This document shows positions 38,029 to 47,294 of a stretch of DNA of 64,000 bases, in pieces. The stretch spans positions 23,027 to 87,026 of the forward strand of contig PLWX01000083.1 in the NCBI GenBank assembly GCA_003151155.1. Reading direction: 5' to 3'. Every line of letters begins with the position of its first letter. Within the stretch, counting starts at the first letter, position 1. The stretch comes from Acidobacteriaceae bacterium (lineage in GTDB: Bacteria; Acidobacteriota; Terriglobia; Terriglobales; Acidobacteriaceae). The notes beneath the pieces are model-generated. The model was given only the letters and a program-made list of their open reading frames with translations, did not search any database and was not told the origin of the DNA. The translations under genes and the position numbers were made by a program.

Positions 38029-38062
38029 AAGCGGCGAACCTGATGGTTCGCCGCTTTCCTTT
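38029..38062 (+). terminator. Strong hairpin after the secreted protein gene (terminator-like)
   Basis: AAGCGGCGAACC-TGAT-GGTTCGCCGCTT, 12-bp perfect stem followed by TCCTTTTCT. Confidence 0.75.
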
Positions 38063-39437
38063 TCTGACCTTAGGAACAGCTGCCTACGATACAATTCCGT
38101 GCCACTCCATCGCACGCGAGGTCGCTCTGCCCTTAACCCGTTCCATAGGACGCTGGGCATTTACTGCCCTGGTCGTCAATACCGTCGTGGGCAGTGGGAT
38201 CTTCGGTATTCCCTCGACGCTCAATGGCATTGTCGGACGTGCCAGCCCCCTCGCCATGGTACTGGCCGGCCTGGCCATGGGATTGATGATGGCTTGCTTC
38301 GCCGAAGTCGCGTCGCGGTTTACCGCGCCCGGGGGCGCGTACCTCTATACCCGCACCGCATTCGGAAGATTCGTCGGTATGCAGGTAGGTTGGTTCTCGT
38401 GGCTTGCCCCGATGGGAACGAGTGCCGCGGCCGCTAACCTCTTTACGATCTATCTCGCTGCGTATCTTCCATTCGCGGCCACTCCGATCGGACGGGCAGC
38501 GGTGATCAGCGTGCTCTTCTTATTCCTCGCTGCAGCGAACTGCGTGGGCGTACAGGTCGGTGCAAACCTGAGCAGCGTCTTTACCATCGCGAAACTGCTC
38601 CCGCTCGGATTAGTTATCGCGCTCGGCGTGACTTATTTCTTTCATCACCCCGCGACGTTCGCCCATGCCCAGCCAGCTCCGAACGGCATCTCGCCGTGGG
38701 TGGACGCTATGCTCCTGCTCGCTTTCGCCTACGCCGGGTTTGAAAATGCTCTGCTCCCCGCCGGAGAAGTAAAGGATCCCCAGCGCACGATACCTTTCGC
38801 GCTCGCCGCAGGCATGCTGCTGTGCATCACCGTGTATGCGTTGATCCAGTTTGTCGTGGTTGCCGTCATCGGCACTGGCCCTGCCGAGCGTCCGCTTGCG
38901 TCGGCTGCGCTGATCCTCATTGGAGGCGGGGGCGCGGCCTTCGTAACTATGGCTGCGATGGTTTCGACCTTCGGCCATCTCTCTGCCGTGTTGCTCGCAA
39001 CTCCACGCCTCACTTATTCGCTCGCCCAGCGCCATGACTTCCCCGCGCTCTTCGCAAAACTTCACCCAAAATTCCAAACCCCGTTCATTTCGATCCTCGC
39101 TTTTACCTTTCTCACTTGGCTGCTTGCCCTGAGTGGCACGTTTCGCTGGGCCATTGCCCTCGCTTCAGGCGCCGTGATCGTGATCTACGCCAGTGTCTGT
39201 GCCAGTCTTATCCGACTTCGACAAACCCATCCCCACGAGGCTGCGCTGCGCTTGCCGTTCGGACGAGCCATTGCTTGTTTTTGTATTGCAATTTCGATTC
39301 TCCTGCTTGCGCGTCTTACCCTGCGAGAAGGATTTTTGCTGCTGGTTACATTCGTTGTCGCCACTGCGCACTGGTTTGTGGTGCGTCGCAACGAAACGCC
39401 CGAACCTTCACTCGCGGAGGTCGAGTCCGTGTTATGA
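38043..39437 (+). CDS. APC family amino acid permease
   Basis: SIGRWAFTALVVNTVVGSGIFGIPSTLNG ... multiple TM helices. The first ATG lies in a terminator-like hairpin, so the true start is uncertain. Confidence 0.88.
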   Translation: MVRRFPFLTLGTAAYDTIPCHSIAREVALPLTRSIGRWAFTALVVNTVVGSGIFGIPSTLNGIVGRASPLAMVLAGLAMGLMMACFAEVASRFTAPGGAYLYTRTAFGRFVGMQVGWFSWLAPMGTSAAAANLFTIYLAAYLPFAATPIGRAAVISVLFLFLAAANCVGVQVGANLSSVFTIAKLLPLGLVIALGVTYFFHHPATFAHAQPAPNGISPWVDAMLLLAFAYAGFENALLPAGEVKDPQRTIPFALAAGMLLCITVYALIQFVVVAVIGTGPAERPLASAALILIGGGGAAFVTMAAMVSTFGHLSAVLLATPRLTYSLAQRHDFPALFAKLHPKFQTPFISILAFTFLTWLLALSGTFRWAIALASGAVIVIYASVCASLIRLRQTHPHEAALRLPFGRAIACFCIAISILLLARLTLREGFLLLVTFVVATAHWFVVRRNETPEPSLAEVESVL

Positions 39438-40180
39438 CGCGCGACATTCTCTCGCTGCCTCCGCAACCCGCCGATTTGCGTATCCGCTATGGCAACGATC
39501 CCAGCCATTTTTTTGATGTTTGGGCGAATTCCGCGCCGCGTGCAGTCGCGATGGTGATCCACGGCGGTTTCTGGCGCGCGAAGTATGACCTGCTGCACAC
39601 CAGTCATATTTGCGCGACCCTGGCGCGAAGCGGGATAGCCGTTGCCAATCTTGAATTCCGGCGCGTAGGGAACGGTGGGGGCTGGCCGGAAACGTACGAA
39701 GATGTGCGCGCGGGATTTGCTGCAATTCAGCGTCATTTTGCGGGCGCAAAGAAGTTCATCGTTCTCGGTCATTCCGCCGGGGGCCACTTGGCGTTGCGAC
39801 TCGCCGTCGACACACCGGAACTGGACGGCGTCGTCGCACTTGCTCCGGTAGCAGTCTTACGGACGGCCTACGATTTAAACCTGAGCAATGGCGCCGTAGC
39901 GGAGTTTCTCGGCGGCACTCCCGTCACAATTCCACAGATCTACGAAGATGCCTGCCCATCGCGCCATTCTTCGACGGTGCAGCGCATCCTGCTGCATGGA
40001 ACCAGCGACGAGATCGTCCCACTCTCGATCAGTAAGGAATTTGAAGATGCGCGTCAGCACGATCCAGGCACAGTCTGGTTCATGAAACTGGATGAAGCTG
40101 ACCATTTCGATTTGATTGACCCAGAATCGCGGGCGTGGCCAATCATCCACATGGATGTGGAGTCGTTGATCGAAGACTAG
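39434..40180 (+). CDS. Alpha/beta hydrolase, AFMID-like (candidate N-formylkynurenine formamidase)
   Basis: Oxyanion motif HGGFW, nucleophile elbow GHSAGGHLALRLA, GTSDEIVP, C-terminal EADHFDLIDP; adjacent to kynurenine pathway genes. Confidence 0.75.
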   Translation: MTRDILSLPPQPADLRIRYGNDPSHFFDVWANSAPRAVAMVIHGGFWRAKYDLLHTSHICATLARSGIAVANLEFRRVGNGGGWPETYEDVRAGFAAIQRHFAGAKKFIVLGHSAGGHLALRLAVDTPELDGVVALAPVAVLRTAYDLNLSNGAVAEFLGGTPVTIPQIYEDACPSRHSSTVQRILLHGTSDEIVPLSISKEFEDARQHDPGTVWFMKLDEADHFDLIDPESRAWPIIHMDVESLIED

Positions 40181-40183
40181 CGG

Positions 40184-41458
40184 TTAATGAAGCATCGCGG
40201 AAAAACACTGCACGAAGTGATAGACATCCTGGTAGGAGTTGTAAAACGGTACCGGAGACACGCGCAAGATGTCAGGCTCCCTCCAGTCGCAGATTACGCC
40301 TTCTTCGATAAGCCGATCGCAGATCGAGCGCCCACCAGATTTGATCCGCACCGAAAGCTGTGCCCCACGACGCTGTGAATCGCGCGGCGTCAGAATTTCG
40401 AACTGCTTTGAGGGATTGCGATCAAGCAGGAACTCCAGGTAGCCAGTGAGAGAAATGCTTTTCGTTCGCAGCCGATCGATGCCTGCTTCATCAAAGATGT
40501 CCATGGATGCCCGGAGTGCCGCCATAGATAGAATGGAGGGGTTGCTGAGCTGCCATCCCTCCGCCCCCGGAATTGCGTGGAAGTCCGGACCCATCTTGAA
40601 GCGCGTGGTCTCGTCGTGTCCCCACCATCCTGCGAAGCGTGGCAGTGTCCCGTCGTTAGCGTGACGCTCGTGGACAAAGCATCCGCCAACGCAACCCGGC
40701 CCGCCATTCAGATACTTGTAGCTGCACCAGGCCGCGAAATCGACGTCCCATTCATGCAACTTCAGCAGCAGGTTGCCCGCAGCATGTGCCAAGTCAAAAG
40801 CCACCATGCAGCCCATGTCATGACCGGCCTTCGCGATGGCAGCCATGTCGAACCCTTGGCCGGAGGAATAGTTCACTCCGCCGAGCATGATGAGCGCAAT
40901 CGACGATCCCTCGGTTTCGATAAGCGCGAGAATGTCTTCTTCACGCAGGATCGCCTCGCCAGATCGAGGCTGTAATTCAACCAATGCGTTCGCTGGATCG
41001 AAGCCGTGATACAGCAGTTGCGATTTCATCGCATATTGATCGGAAGGGAAGGCGCTGCCTTCAATCACAATTTTGTGTCTCTGCGTGGTAGGCCGGTAGA
41101 ACGAGACCATCATCAAGTGCAGGTTGACAGTGAGAGAATTCATCACCACGACCTCCGCCGGCTTGGCGCCCACCAGTCGCGCCGTCTGTTCGCTGAGCAA
41201 TCGATGGTAGCGAAGCCATGGATGCGTTCCGCGAAAATGTCCCTCGACACCCAATAACTCCCAATCCTTAAGTTCGCTTTCGACATATTCTCGGGCCGTC
41301 TTCGGCTGCAGCCCGAGAGAGTGTCCGCAAAGATAAACGCACGCACTGCCATCGGCTGTTTTGGGAAAGTAGAAGCGCTGGCGGAATTCTGCGAGAGGGT
41401 CGCGAGCATCCATTTCGGCTGCGAAGTGCTCGGTGGTTTCGTATAGGATGCTGGCCAA
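40184..41458 (-). CDS. kynU: Kynureninase
   Basis: DPLAEFRQRFYFPKTADGSACVYLCGHSLGLQPKTAREYVESELKDW; PLP lysine CSYKYLNGGPGCVGGCFVHERH. Confidence 0.95.
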   Translation of the reverse strand: MASILYETTEHFAAEMDARDPLAEFRQRFYFPKTADGSACVYLCGHSLGLQPKTAREYVESELKDWELLGVEGHFRGTHPWLRYHRLLSEQTARLVGAKPAEVVVMNSLTVNLHLMMVSFYRPTTQRHKIVIEGSAFPSDQYAMKSQLLYHGFDPANALVELQPRSGEAILREEDILALIETEGSSIALIMLGGVNYSSGQGFDMAAIAKAGHDMGCMVAFDLAHAAGNLLLKLHEWDVDFAAWCSYKYLNGGPGCVGGCFVHERHANDGTLPRFAGWWGHDETTRFKMGPDFHAIPGAEGWQLSNPSILSMAALRASMDIFDEAGIDRLRTKSISLTGYLEFLLDRNPSKQFEILTPRDSQRRGAQLSVRIKSGGRSICDRLIEEGVICDWREPDILRVSPVPFYNSYQDVYHFVQCFSAMLH

Positions 41459-42820
41459 CTAGTTCTCCTCGAGCGGAGTAAGTTCACGATGGATCAACTT
41501 CTCAGCCTGGGACCAATTTAGATCTTCAATGCGGTCAATCGGATCGCACAGTTCCGCCAAGATGCGATCCTGGATCCGTCCGCGCCTGGCGGCAACAGAG
41601 TACGGCACGCGATGGAACGTCACCATCGAATATTTCGGAACGAAGCGCGCCGGAAACTTTGCTTCCAGCGCAAGCTCTGCTTTCTTCTTAAACAGAAATC
41701 GCGGGTCCGCTACACGGTCGCGCATCTCCACGAAATTCTCCACGGCCAAGTCTGCAATCGCGTCCGTATTGACCTTGCGAGCTTCTTCGAATTCCTCAAA
41801 GATCCGCGACCACTGTCGTCCGTGGCGATCCAGCAGTTCCAACAGGCAACTGCAATCCTCGAACGAACAATTCAGTCCCTGCCCAAAAAAGGGAACGATG
41901 GCATGTGCCGCATCGCCCAGCAACAAGGCTTTGCCATCATGGTGCCATGGCGAGCATTTAATCGTGACCATCGACCCTGTAGGATTCGCGAAGAAGTTCT
42001 CAGCCAAACTTGGCATCAGTAGCAAGACATCTGGAAGATGCGTGGCAAAAAATGTCTGCACGTCGCTTTCGCTTCCGAGTCGGGCGAAACTGTTGTCGCC
42101 TTCGAACGGCAGAAACAAAATGCAGCCGAATGTTCCATCTATATTCGGCAGAGCAATCAGCATGAACGATCCACGCGGCCATATGTGCAGCGCATGCGTT
42201 TCCATTGCGTGCTCCCCATTCTCCGCGGCGGGAATCGTGAGTTCCTTGTAGCCGTAATCCAGATATTGTTGCGAGAAGTTGAAGCGCGGTGTCTTCAGGA
42301 GCTCCGTTCGGATGGCGGAAGTAGCACCGTCTGTACCAATCACAATCTCCGATTCAACGCTAGAGAGTTTCCCGCTCTCTTCATCGCGAAGTTCGACCGC
42401 GCGCGTGCGAAGATCGAAGCCCGTGCAGCGCTGCTGAAAATGGATCTTTACTCCTCGCTCTTCGGCAGCGTTCATCAACACAATATTCAACGCCGCCCGC
42501 GAAACCGAGTTGATGACTTCAGAATCATCCTTCCCGTATCTCTGAAACGTCAGTTCGCCGGCGACGGAATGCATCATCCTGCCCTTCATCGGAATGATGA
42601 TCTTTTCGATATCCGGCCATATCCCAGCTTCTCGAAGCGCATGAATACCACGCGTAGAGAGCGCGAGATTGATCGAACGACCTGCGCTCACAGCGACCTT
42701 CCGCATATCCGGTCGGCGTTCGAAGATTTCCGTATCGAATCCACGAGCCTTCAGCGAAATAGCTAGCAGTGGACCAGCGAGGCCCGAACCTACCAGAGTT
42801 ATGTTGGATTTTGTTGGCAT
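41459..42820 (-). CDS. kmo: Kynurenine 3-monooxygenase (FAD)
   Basis: ITLVGSGLAGPLLAISLKARGFDTEIFERRPDMR; LLGDAAHAIVPFFGQGLNCSFEDC. Confidence 0.94.
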   Translation of the reverse strand: MPTKSNITLVGSGLAGPLLAISLKARGFDTEIFERRPDMRKVAVSAGRSINLALSTRGIHALREAGIWPDIEKIIIPMKGRMMHSVAGELTFQRYGKDDSEVINSVSRAALNIVLMNAAEERGVKIHFQQRCTGFDLRTRAVELRDEESGKLSSVESEIVIGTDGATSAIRTELLKTPRFNFSQQYLDYGYKELTIPAAENGEHAMETHALHIWPRGSFMLIALPNIDGTFGCILFLPFEGDNSFARLGSESDVQTFFATHLPDVLLLMPSLAENFFANPTGSMVTIKCSPWHHDGKALLLGDAAHAIVPFFGQGLNCSFEDCSCLLELLDRHGRQWSRIFEEFEEARKVNTDAIADLAVENFVEMRDRVADPRFLFKKKAELALEAKFPARFVPKYSMVTFHRVPYSVAARRGRIQDRILAELCDPIDRIEDLNWSQAEKLIHRELTPLEEN

Positions 42821-42824
42821 CGAA

Positions 42825-44714
42825 TTACTCGGGCTTGCGCAGCATAGTCCGCGCTTCCCAGATTTCCGGAAAGAATTTCTTGTCGAGCGTGAGCCGCAAG
42901 TAAGAAGAGCCCGCGCTGCCGCCTGTGCCCATCTTCATGCCGATGGTGCGTTCCACCATTTGGATATGCCGCAATCTCCAACTGACGACGAGCTCGTCAA
43001 ACTCTGTCAGCCGCTCGCACACATCGATCCAATCGCGAAAGTTGCGTTCGTCCTCGTAAACATCTCGGATCGCCGTCGCGCGTGCCTCAAATCTGTCTCG
43101 TTCGGTTGCATCGGGAGCATAGACCGGTAGTTTGCCCAAAGAGCGCAGAGCCTCGAATAGCACATCATGCAGAGACGGTTCGCGAAGCCTTCGCATCAGT
43201 TCGCGGTGCTCTTCCGGCACTTGCTCGTGCATGTGCAGCATCTTCTCGTCTTTCATGCCACACAGGAATTCAATCTGCCGAAACTGTTGCGACTGAAAGC
43301 CGCTCGCGGGCTCTAGTTTGTCGCGGAACGCCAGGAAGTGCGTTGGCAGCATCGTTTCCAATATCGTGAACTGGGTCACCAATACCCGCAGGATCTCGGT
43401 ACATCGCCGCAACAGGCGCGCCGCCTCATATACCTCATCGCGGGCGCCTGGATTGCGAGCCACCGATTGCAAACAACGAACCACGGCATCCAGGTCATGC
43501 AGCAATTCTTTAAACCAGAGCTCATACGTCTGATGGATGACGATGAAAAGCAGTTCATCATGTCGCTGCGGCTCTGCCTGTAGCTGCTGCAACTTTAAGA
43601 GCTCTGGAACTTTCAGATAAGAGCTGTAAGTCAGGCGATGCTCGTCGCCCTGGCGGTTTCCCATTGGGCAACCGGTCGCTGATTGAACCTCAACGCGCTC
43701 TGGGATGGTCTTGTGTTCTTCCACCTCGAGTCCGAGGAATCTCGCCGCATTGCCGTTCAGCAATTTCTTTTTCGCATCGCTGGAGATCTGGCTTTCACGA
43801 ATCAGCTTTCCTACGCGCCCTTCGCCAAGAGGGAACGGATAGTCCGAACCCAGCATCACGCGGTCCTCGCCCATCGTGTCGATAAGAAACCTCAGCGTAG
43901 GCTCGTCGAAGACAGCGGAATCCACATAGAAACGATTGACGTAGCTCTTCGGCGACAGCTTGCATGTCCCGCGCGCCACAGGATGATGCGACCATGCATT
44001 CTCCATTCGGCCGAGAAGAAACGCGAAACTTCCACCGCCATGCGCGAAGCAAATCCGAAGGGTCTCTGGCAAACGGTCGAACGCACCGCTCAGAATCATC
44101 GAGACGACGGCAAGCTGCGTTTCCGCAGGCATGGCTACGGTCCACGGCATCATGTAATTCGGCATGCGCTCGCGCCCGAACATGTCCCAAGGATGAACCA
44201 GCACCGCCGCACCCTCGTCCGCGCAATGATGCAGAAAGGTCTGGATCCCCGGATCATCCAGGTTCTTCTCGCCAACGTGATTGCCGATCTGCACTCCCAG
44301 GTGCCCCGCCCGCATGCATCGCGACAGCTCCTTACATGCCGTGTCAATGTCTTGCAGGGGCACTTGGCAAAGCGCCTTTAGGCGGCTCTTCCCGCGCGAA
44401 CAAAGTTCGAGTGCCGAGTCATTGAAGATGCGAGCGCACTCCAAGGCCTGCTCGATCGGCCGTTCATATGCAAACAACACCGGTGTTGCGGAGATGATCT
44501 GCAGATCGACGCCGTCGCGATCCATCTCGGAAAGCCGCACCTCGGGATCCCAGCATGCCGAGTAGATCTTGCGGAACTCACGGTCGCCGATCATGATCAC
44601 GGCTTTTCCGCCGCCCGTGTGCTTGATCCACGGCCAATCGGGCGTTCCAAAACGCTGCGCCAGGTCCGGCCAGCTCTCCGGAATGAAATGATTATGAATG
44701 TCGATTGTCTGCAT
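42825..44714 (-). CDS. Fusion protein: N-terminal ACMSD-type amidohydrolase (2-amino-3-carboxymuconate-6-semialdehyde decarboxylase) and C-terminal tryptophan 2,3-dioxygenase
   Basis: aa 1-330: IDIHNHFIPESWPDL, QIISATPVLFAYE, VHPWDMFGRERMPNYMMPWTVAMPAET, CFAHGGGSFAFLLGR, MLGSDYPFPLGEG. aa 361-629: LTYSSYLKVPELLKLQQ, HDELLFIVIHQTYELWFKELLHDLD, SWRLRHIQMVERTIGMKMGTGGSAGSSYLR. Single uninterrupted ORF. Confidence 0.93.
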   Translation of the reverse strand: MQTIDIHNHFIPESWPDLAQRFGTPDWPWIKHTGGGKAVIMIGDREFRKIYSACWDPEVRLSEMDRDGVDLQIISATPVLFAYERPIEQALECARIFNDSALELCSRGKSRLKALCQVPLQDIDTACKELSRCMRAGHLGVQIGNHVGEKNLDDPGIQTFLHHCADEGAAVLVHPWDMFGRERMPNYMMPWTVAMPAETQLAVVSMILSGAFDRLPETLRICFAHGGGSFAFLLGRMENAWSHHPVARGTCKLSPKSYVNRFYVDSAVFDEPTLRFLIDTMGEDRVMLGSDYPFPLGEGRVGKLIRESQISSDAKKKLLNGNAARFLGLEVEEHKTIPERVEVQSATGCPMGNRQGDEHRLTYSSYLKVPELLKLQQLQAEPQRHDELLFIVIHQTYELWFKELLHDLDAVVRCLQSVARNPGARDEVYEAARLLRRCTEILRVLVTQFTILETMLPTHFLAFRDKLEPASGFQSQQFRQIEFLCGMKDEKMLHMHEQVPEEHRELMRRLREPSLHDVLFEALRSLGKLPVYAPDATERDRFEARATAIRDVYEDERNFRDWIDVCERLTEFDELVVSWRLRHIQMVERTIGMKMGTGGSAGSSYLRLTLDKKFFPEIWEARTMLRKPE

Positions 44715-44716
44715 GT

Positions 44717-45247
44717 TTACGATTTGCCGGGATGCGCTGTGCCGCAGTGCCTACATCGCCGCAGTTCTTCACTTCCGTAGAACTTCTCAAAAATCGGTGG
44801 CAGATCTTTCACGATGCTTTTCAACTTTACTTCCGCGCGATATACCAGTTGATGACAGTTGGGGCAGTACCACTCAAATGCGTCGAGCGCGCCATCCGGT
44901 CTTGGCATTTCGACCACCATGCCGATGGTGTTGGCGCCGCGTTGCGGGGAGTGCCGCATATGCTTGGGCAAGAGAAATACTTCGCCCTCGCGAATCGGAA
45001 TCTCCACCGGCGGCTTACCCGGCTCCTCGATCACGCGGAGCGCAATATCGCCCTTCAGTTGATAGAAGAATTCTTCGGTCGGATCGTCGTGGAAATCGCG
45101 GCGTTGGTTCGGCCCGCCCACCACGGTCACCATGAACTCACCGTCTTCCCACACCTGCGCATTGCCCACCGGCGGTTTCAGCTTATCTTTATTCTCTGCA
45201 ATCCAGCCCTGCAGGTTGAACGCCTTCAGTGTCTTAATCGACGGCAT
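44717..45247 (-). CDS. nbaC: 3-hydroxyanthranilate 3,4-dioxygenase
   Basis: VVGGPNQRRDFHDDPTEEFFYQLKGDIALRV, LLPKHMRHSPQR, C-terminal rubredoxin-like YCPNCH and RRCRHCGTAHP. Confidence 0.95.
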   Translation of the reverse strand: MPSIKTLKAFNLQGWIAENKDKLKPPVGNAQVWEDGEFMVTVVGGPNQRRDFHDDPTEEFFYQLKGDIALRVIEEPGKPPVEIPIREGEVFLLPKHMRHSPQRGANTIGMVVEMPRPDGALDAFEWYCPNCHQLVYRAEVKLKSIVKDLPPIFEKFYGSEELRRCRHCGTAHPGKS

Positions 45248-45258
45248 AGAATCCCTCT

Positions 45259-45675
45259 TTATTGCGCGATCGGCTTATATGCGACGGCGCGAATCTCAAT
45301 CAGCAAATGCGGATGCGGCAATTGGTGGACTGCCACCGTCGTCCGCGCCGGACCATCGTAGTCGAAAAACTCACCATAGACTTCGTTGTAACCCGCAAAA
45401 TCATTCATATTCACCAGGTAACTGGTGATCTCAACAACATCTTTAAGCGTTGCGCCAGCGCTGGCCAGGATTTCACGCACGTTTTCAATCACCGCCCTCG
45501 TCTGCGCCCTGACGTCCAATCGTGTCGTCCCGAGCGCATCCACCTCCGCGCCGGCAATCGTATTGTCTGCGCGGCGCGAACTTGTTCCCGAGATAAACAG
45601 AAAATCCCCCGCACGCTTGATGTGCGGATATTTTCCGCGTGGCTTTGCTCGACCTTCCAAGACCTTGCTTTCCAT
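45259..45675 (-). CDS. RidA family protein, candidate 2-aminomuconate deaminase
   Basis: [63 protein letters not shown] at 45675 after the ALDH stop; operonic with nbaC. Confidence 0.87.
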   Translation of the reverse strand: MESKVLEGRAKPRGKYPHIKRAGDFLFISGTSSRRADNTIAGAEVDALGTTRLDVRAQTRAVIENVREILASAGATLKDVVEITSYLVNMNDFAGYNEVYGEFFDYDGPARTTVAVHQLPHPHLLIEIRAVAYKPIAQ

Positions 45676-45677
45676 GC

Positions 45678-47135
45678 CTATTCCGTTCGGATGCAGATAT
45701 TGTTCAGCTCGGAATAAAAGTTCAGCGAGTGTACTCCACCTTCGCGCCCGATCCCAGACAACCCGGCGCCGCCGAACGGAGTGCGCAAATCCCGCAGGAA
45801 CCAGCAATTGACCCATGTGATCCCGGCATTCATCTGCGGCGCCACGCGATGGGCTCGTTTCAAGTCGTTCGTCCATACCGAAGCCGCCAAACCATATCGC
45901 GTATCATTGGCCAGCGCCACCGCTCCCTCTTCAGAATCGAAAGCGGCTATGTGGCAAGCCGGGCCGAAAATTTCTTCCTTCACGCACCGCGCCGTTTCCG
46001 CTAAACCCGTAAAAATCGTAGGTTGCACGTAAAATCCTTGGTCGCGAGCGTCCCCGAATTTCGGCACGTCACCGCCCGTCACAACCTCCGCCCCTTCTTC
46101 GCGAGCCAAACGATAATACGCGAGCACCTTCTCGCGATGTTTGGCCGAAATTAGAGGGCCCATCGTCGCTGTCTCATCCATCGGCCAAGCGAAGTTCTGC
46201 GCTTCTGCCTTCGTGCGCAAGCCCTCGACGAATCGATCGAAGATCGTCCGCTCAACGTAAACCCGCTCTGCACACAAACAGACTTGGCCGGTGTTGAGGA
46301 ACACGGCGTCGCTCATGCCGGCCAACGTTGCGTCGAAATCGCAATCGGCAAAGACAATGGCGGCATTCTTTCCGCCAAGTTCGAACGATACCGGCTTCAC
46401 AGTGGAAGCGCAGGCTTTCATGATCGACGCGCCCGTTTGCGATTCCCCGGTGAAGGTGACGGCGTTCACCTCCGGATGGCTGACTAGGAATTCTCCCGCC
46501 GATCCCGGGCCGAAGCCGTGTACGAGATTGAAAACACCGTTCGGAATACCCGCTTCCTGCATCACTTCCGCAAGCAGAGTCGCGGTTGCTGGCGTCTCTT
46601 CCGATGGCTTTACGACGACGGCATTTCCGCAGGCCAGCGCTGGCGCTACCTTCCAGGTCAGAAGCAGCAGCGGCAGATTCCAAGGCGTCACGATGCCAAC
46701 CACGCCAAGCGGTCTTCGTACCGTGTAATTGAGGGCGCGTCGTCCGTCCGGAGTTTCAGTCTCAAACGCTTCCAGCCCGGCGGTTTTGATGAGATCGGCG
46801 AATACGCGAAAATTCGCGGCGGCCCGAGGAACATCGAGTCGTGAGGCGAGGGAAATCGGCTTACCGGTGTCGGCGACTTCGGCCGCGACAAACTCAGCGA
46901 ATCGCCTCTCGATCCCTTCCGCAACTTTGTAGAGCGAGGCCGCCCGCTCGCGTACCCCATAGCGTCCCCAGTCATCGCGCAATGCCCGCCGGGCCGCCGT
47001 GACGGCTGCATCCACCATCTCAGAACTGGCTTCGGTTGCCCTCGCGACAACGCTCCCATCAGCGGGATTCACGTCCGCGAACTCCCGCTTCCCGGGCACG
47101 AAGCGACCGTCGATATAGCTGTGGAGCAGCTTCAA
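45678..47135 (-). CDS. Aldehyde dehydrogenase, candidate 2-aminomuconic 6-semialdehyde dehydrogenase
   Basis: [87 protein letters not shown]. Confidence 0.92.
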   Translation of the reverse strand: MKLLHSYIDGRFVPGKREFADVNPADGSVVARATEASSEMVDAAVTAARRALRDDWGRYGVRERAASLYKVAEGIERRFAEFVAAEVADTGKPISLASRLDVPRAAANFRVFADLIKTAGLEAFETETPDGRRALNYTVRRPLGVVGIVTPWNLPLLLLTWKVAPALACGNAVVVKPSEETPATATLLAEVMQEAGIPNGVFNLVHGFGPGSAGEFLVSHPEVNAVTFTGESQTGASIMKACASTVKPVSFELGGKNAAIVFADCDFDATLAGMSDAVFLNTGQVCLCAERVYVERTIFDRFVEGLRTKAEAQNFAWPMDETATMGPLISAKHREKVLAYYRLAREEGAEVVTGGDVPKFGDARDQGFYVQPTIFTGLAETARCVKEEIFGPACHIAAFDSEEGAVALANDTRYGLAASVWTNDLKRAHRVAPQMNAGITWVNCWFLRDLRTPFGGAGLSGIGREGGVHSLNFYSELNNICIRTE

Positions 47136-47294
47136 GAATTATTCCTTTTGACGCGCCGCAATCGTCGAGCCGGGAAGCGAAGGGCTGTTGCGGAAATGGT
47201 ATCAGGGGAGGGAACGGACGGCCAATCGCGGGGTCACGGTTTGGTTCTTCATCGAATGCTTCGCCCATGCCTGCCTTTGTGTTAAACCTTTAGG

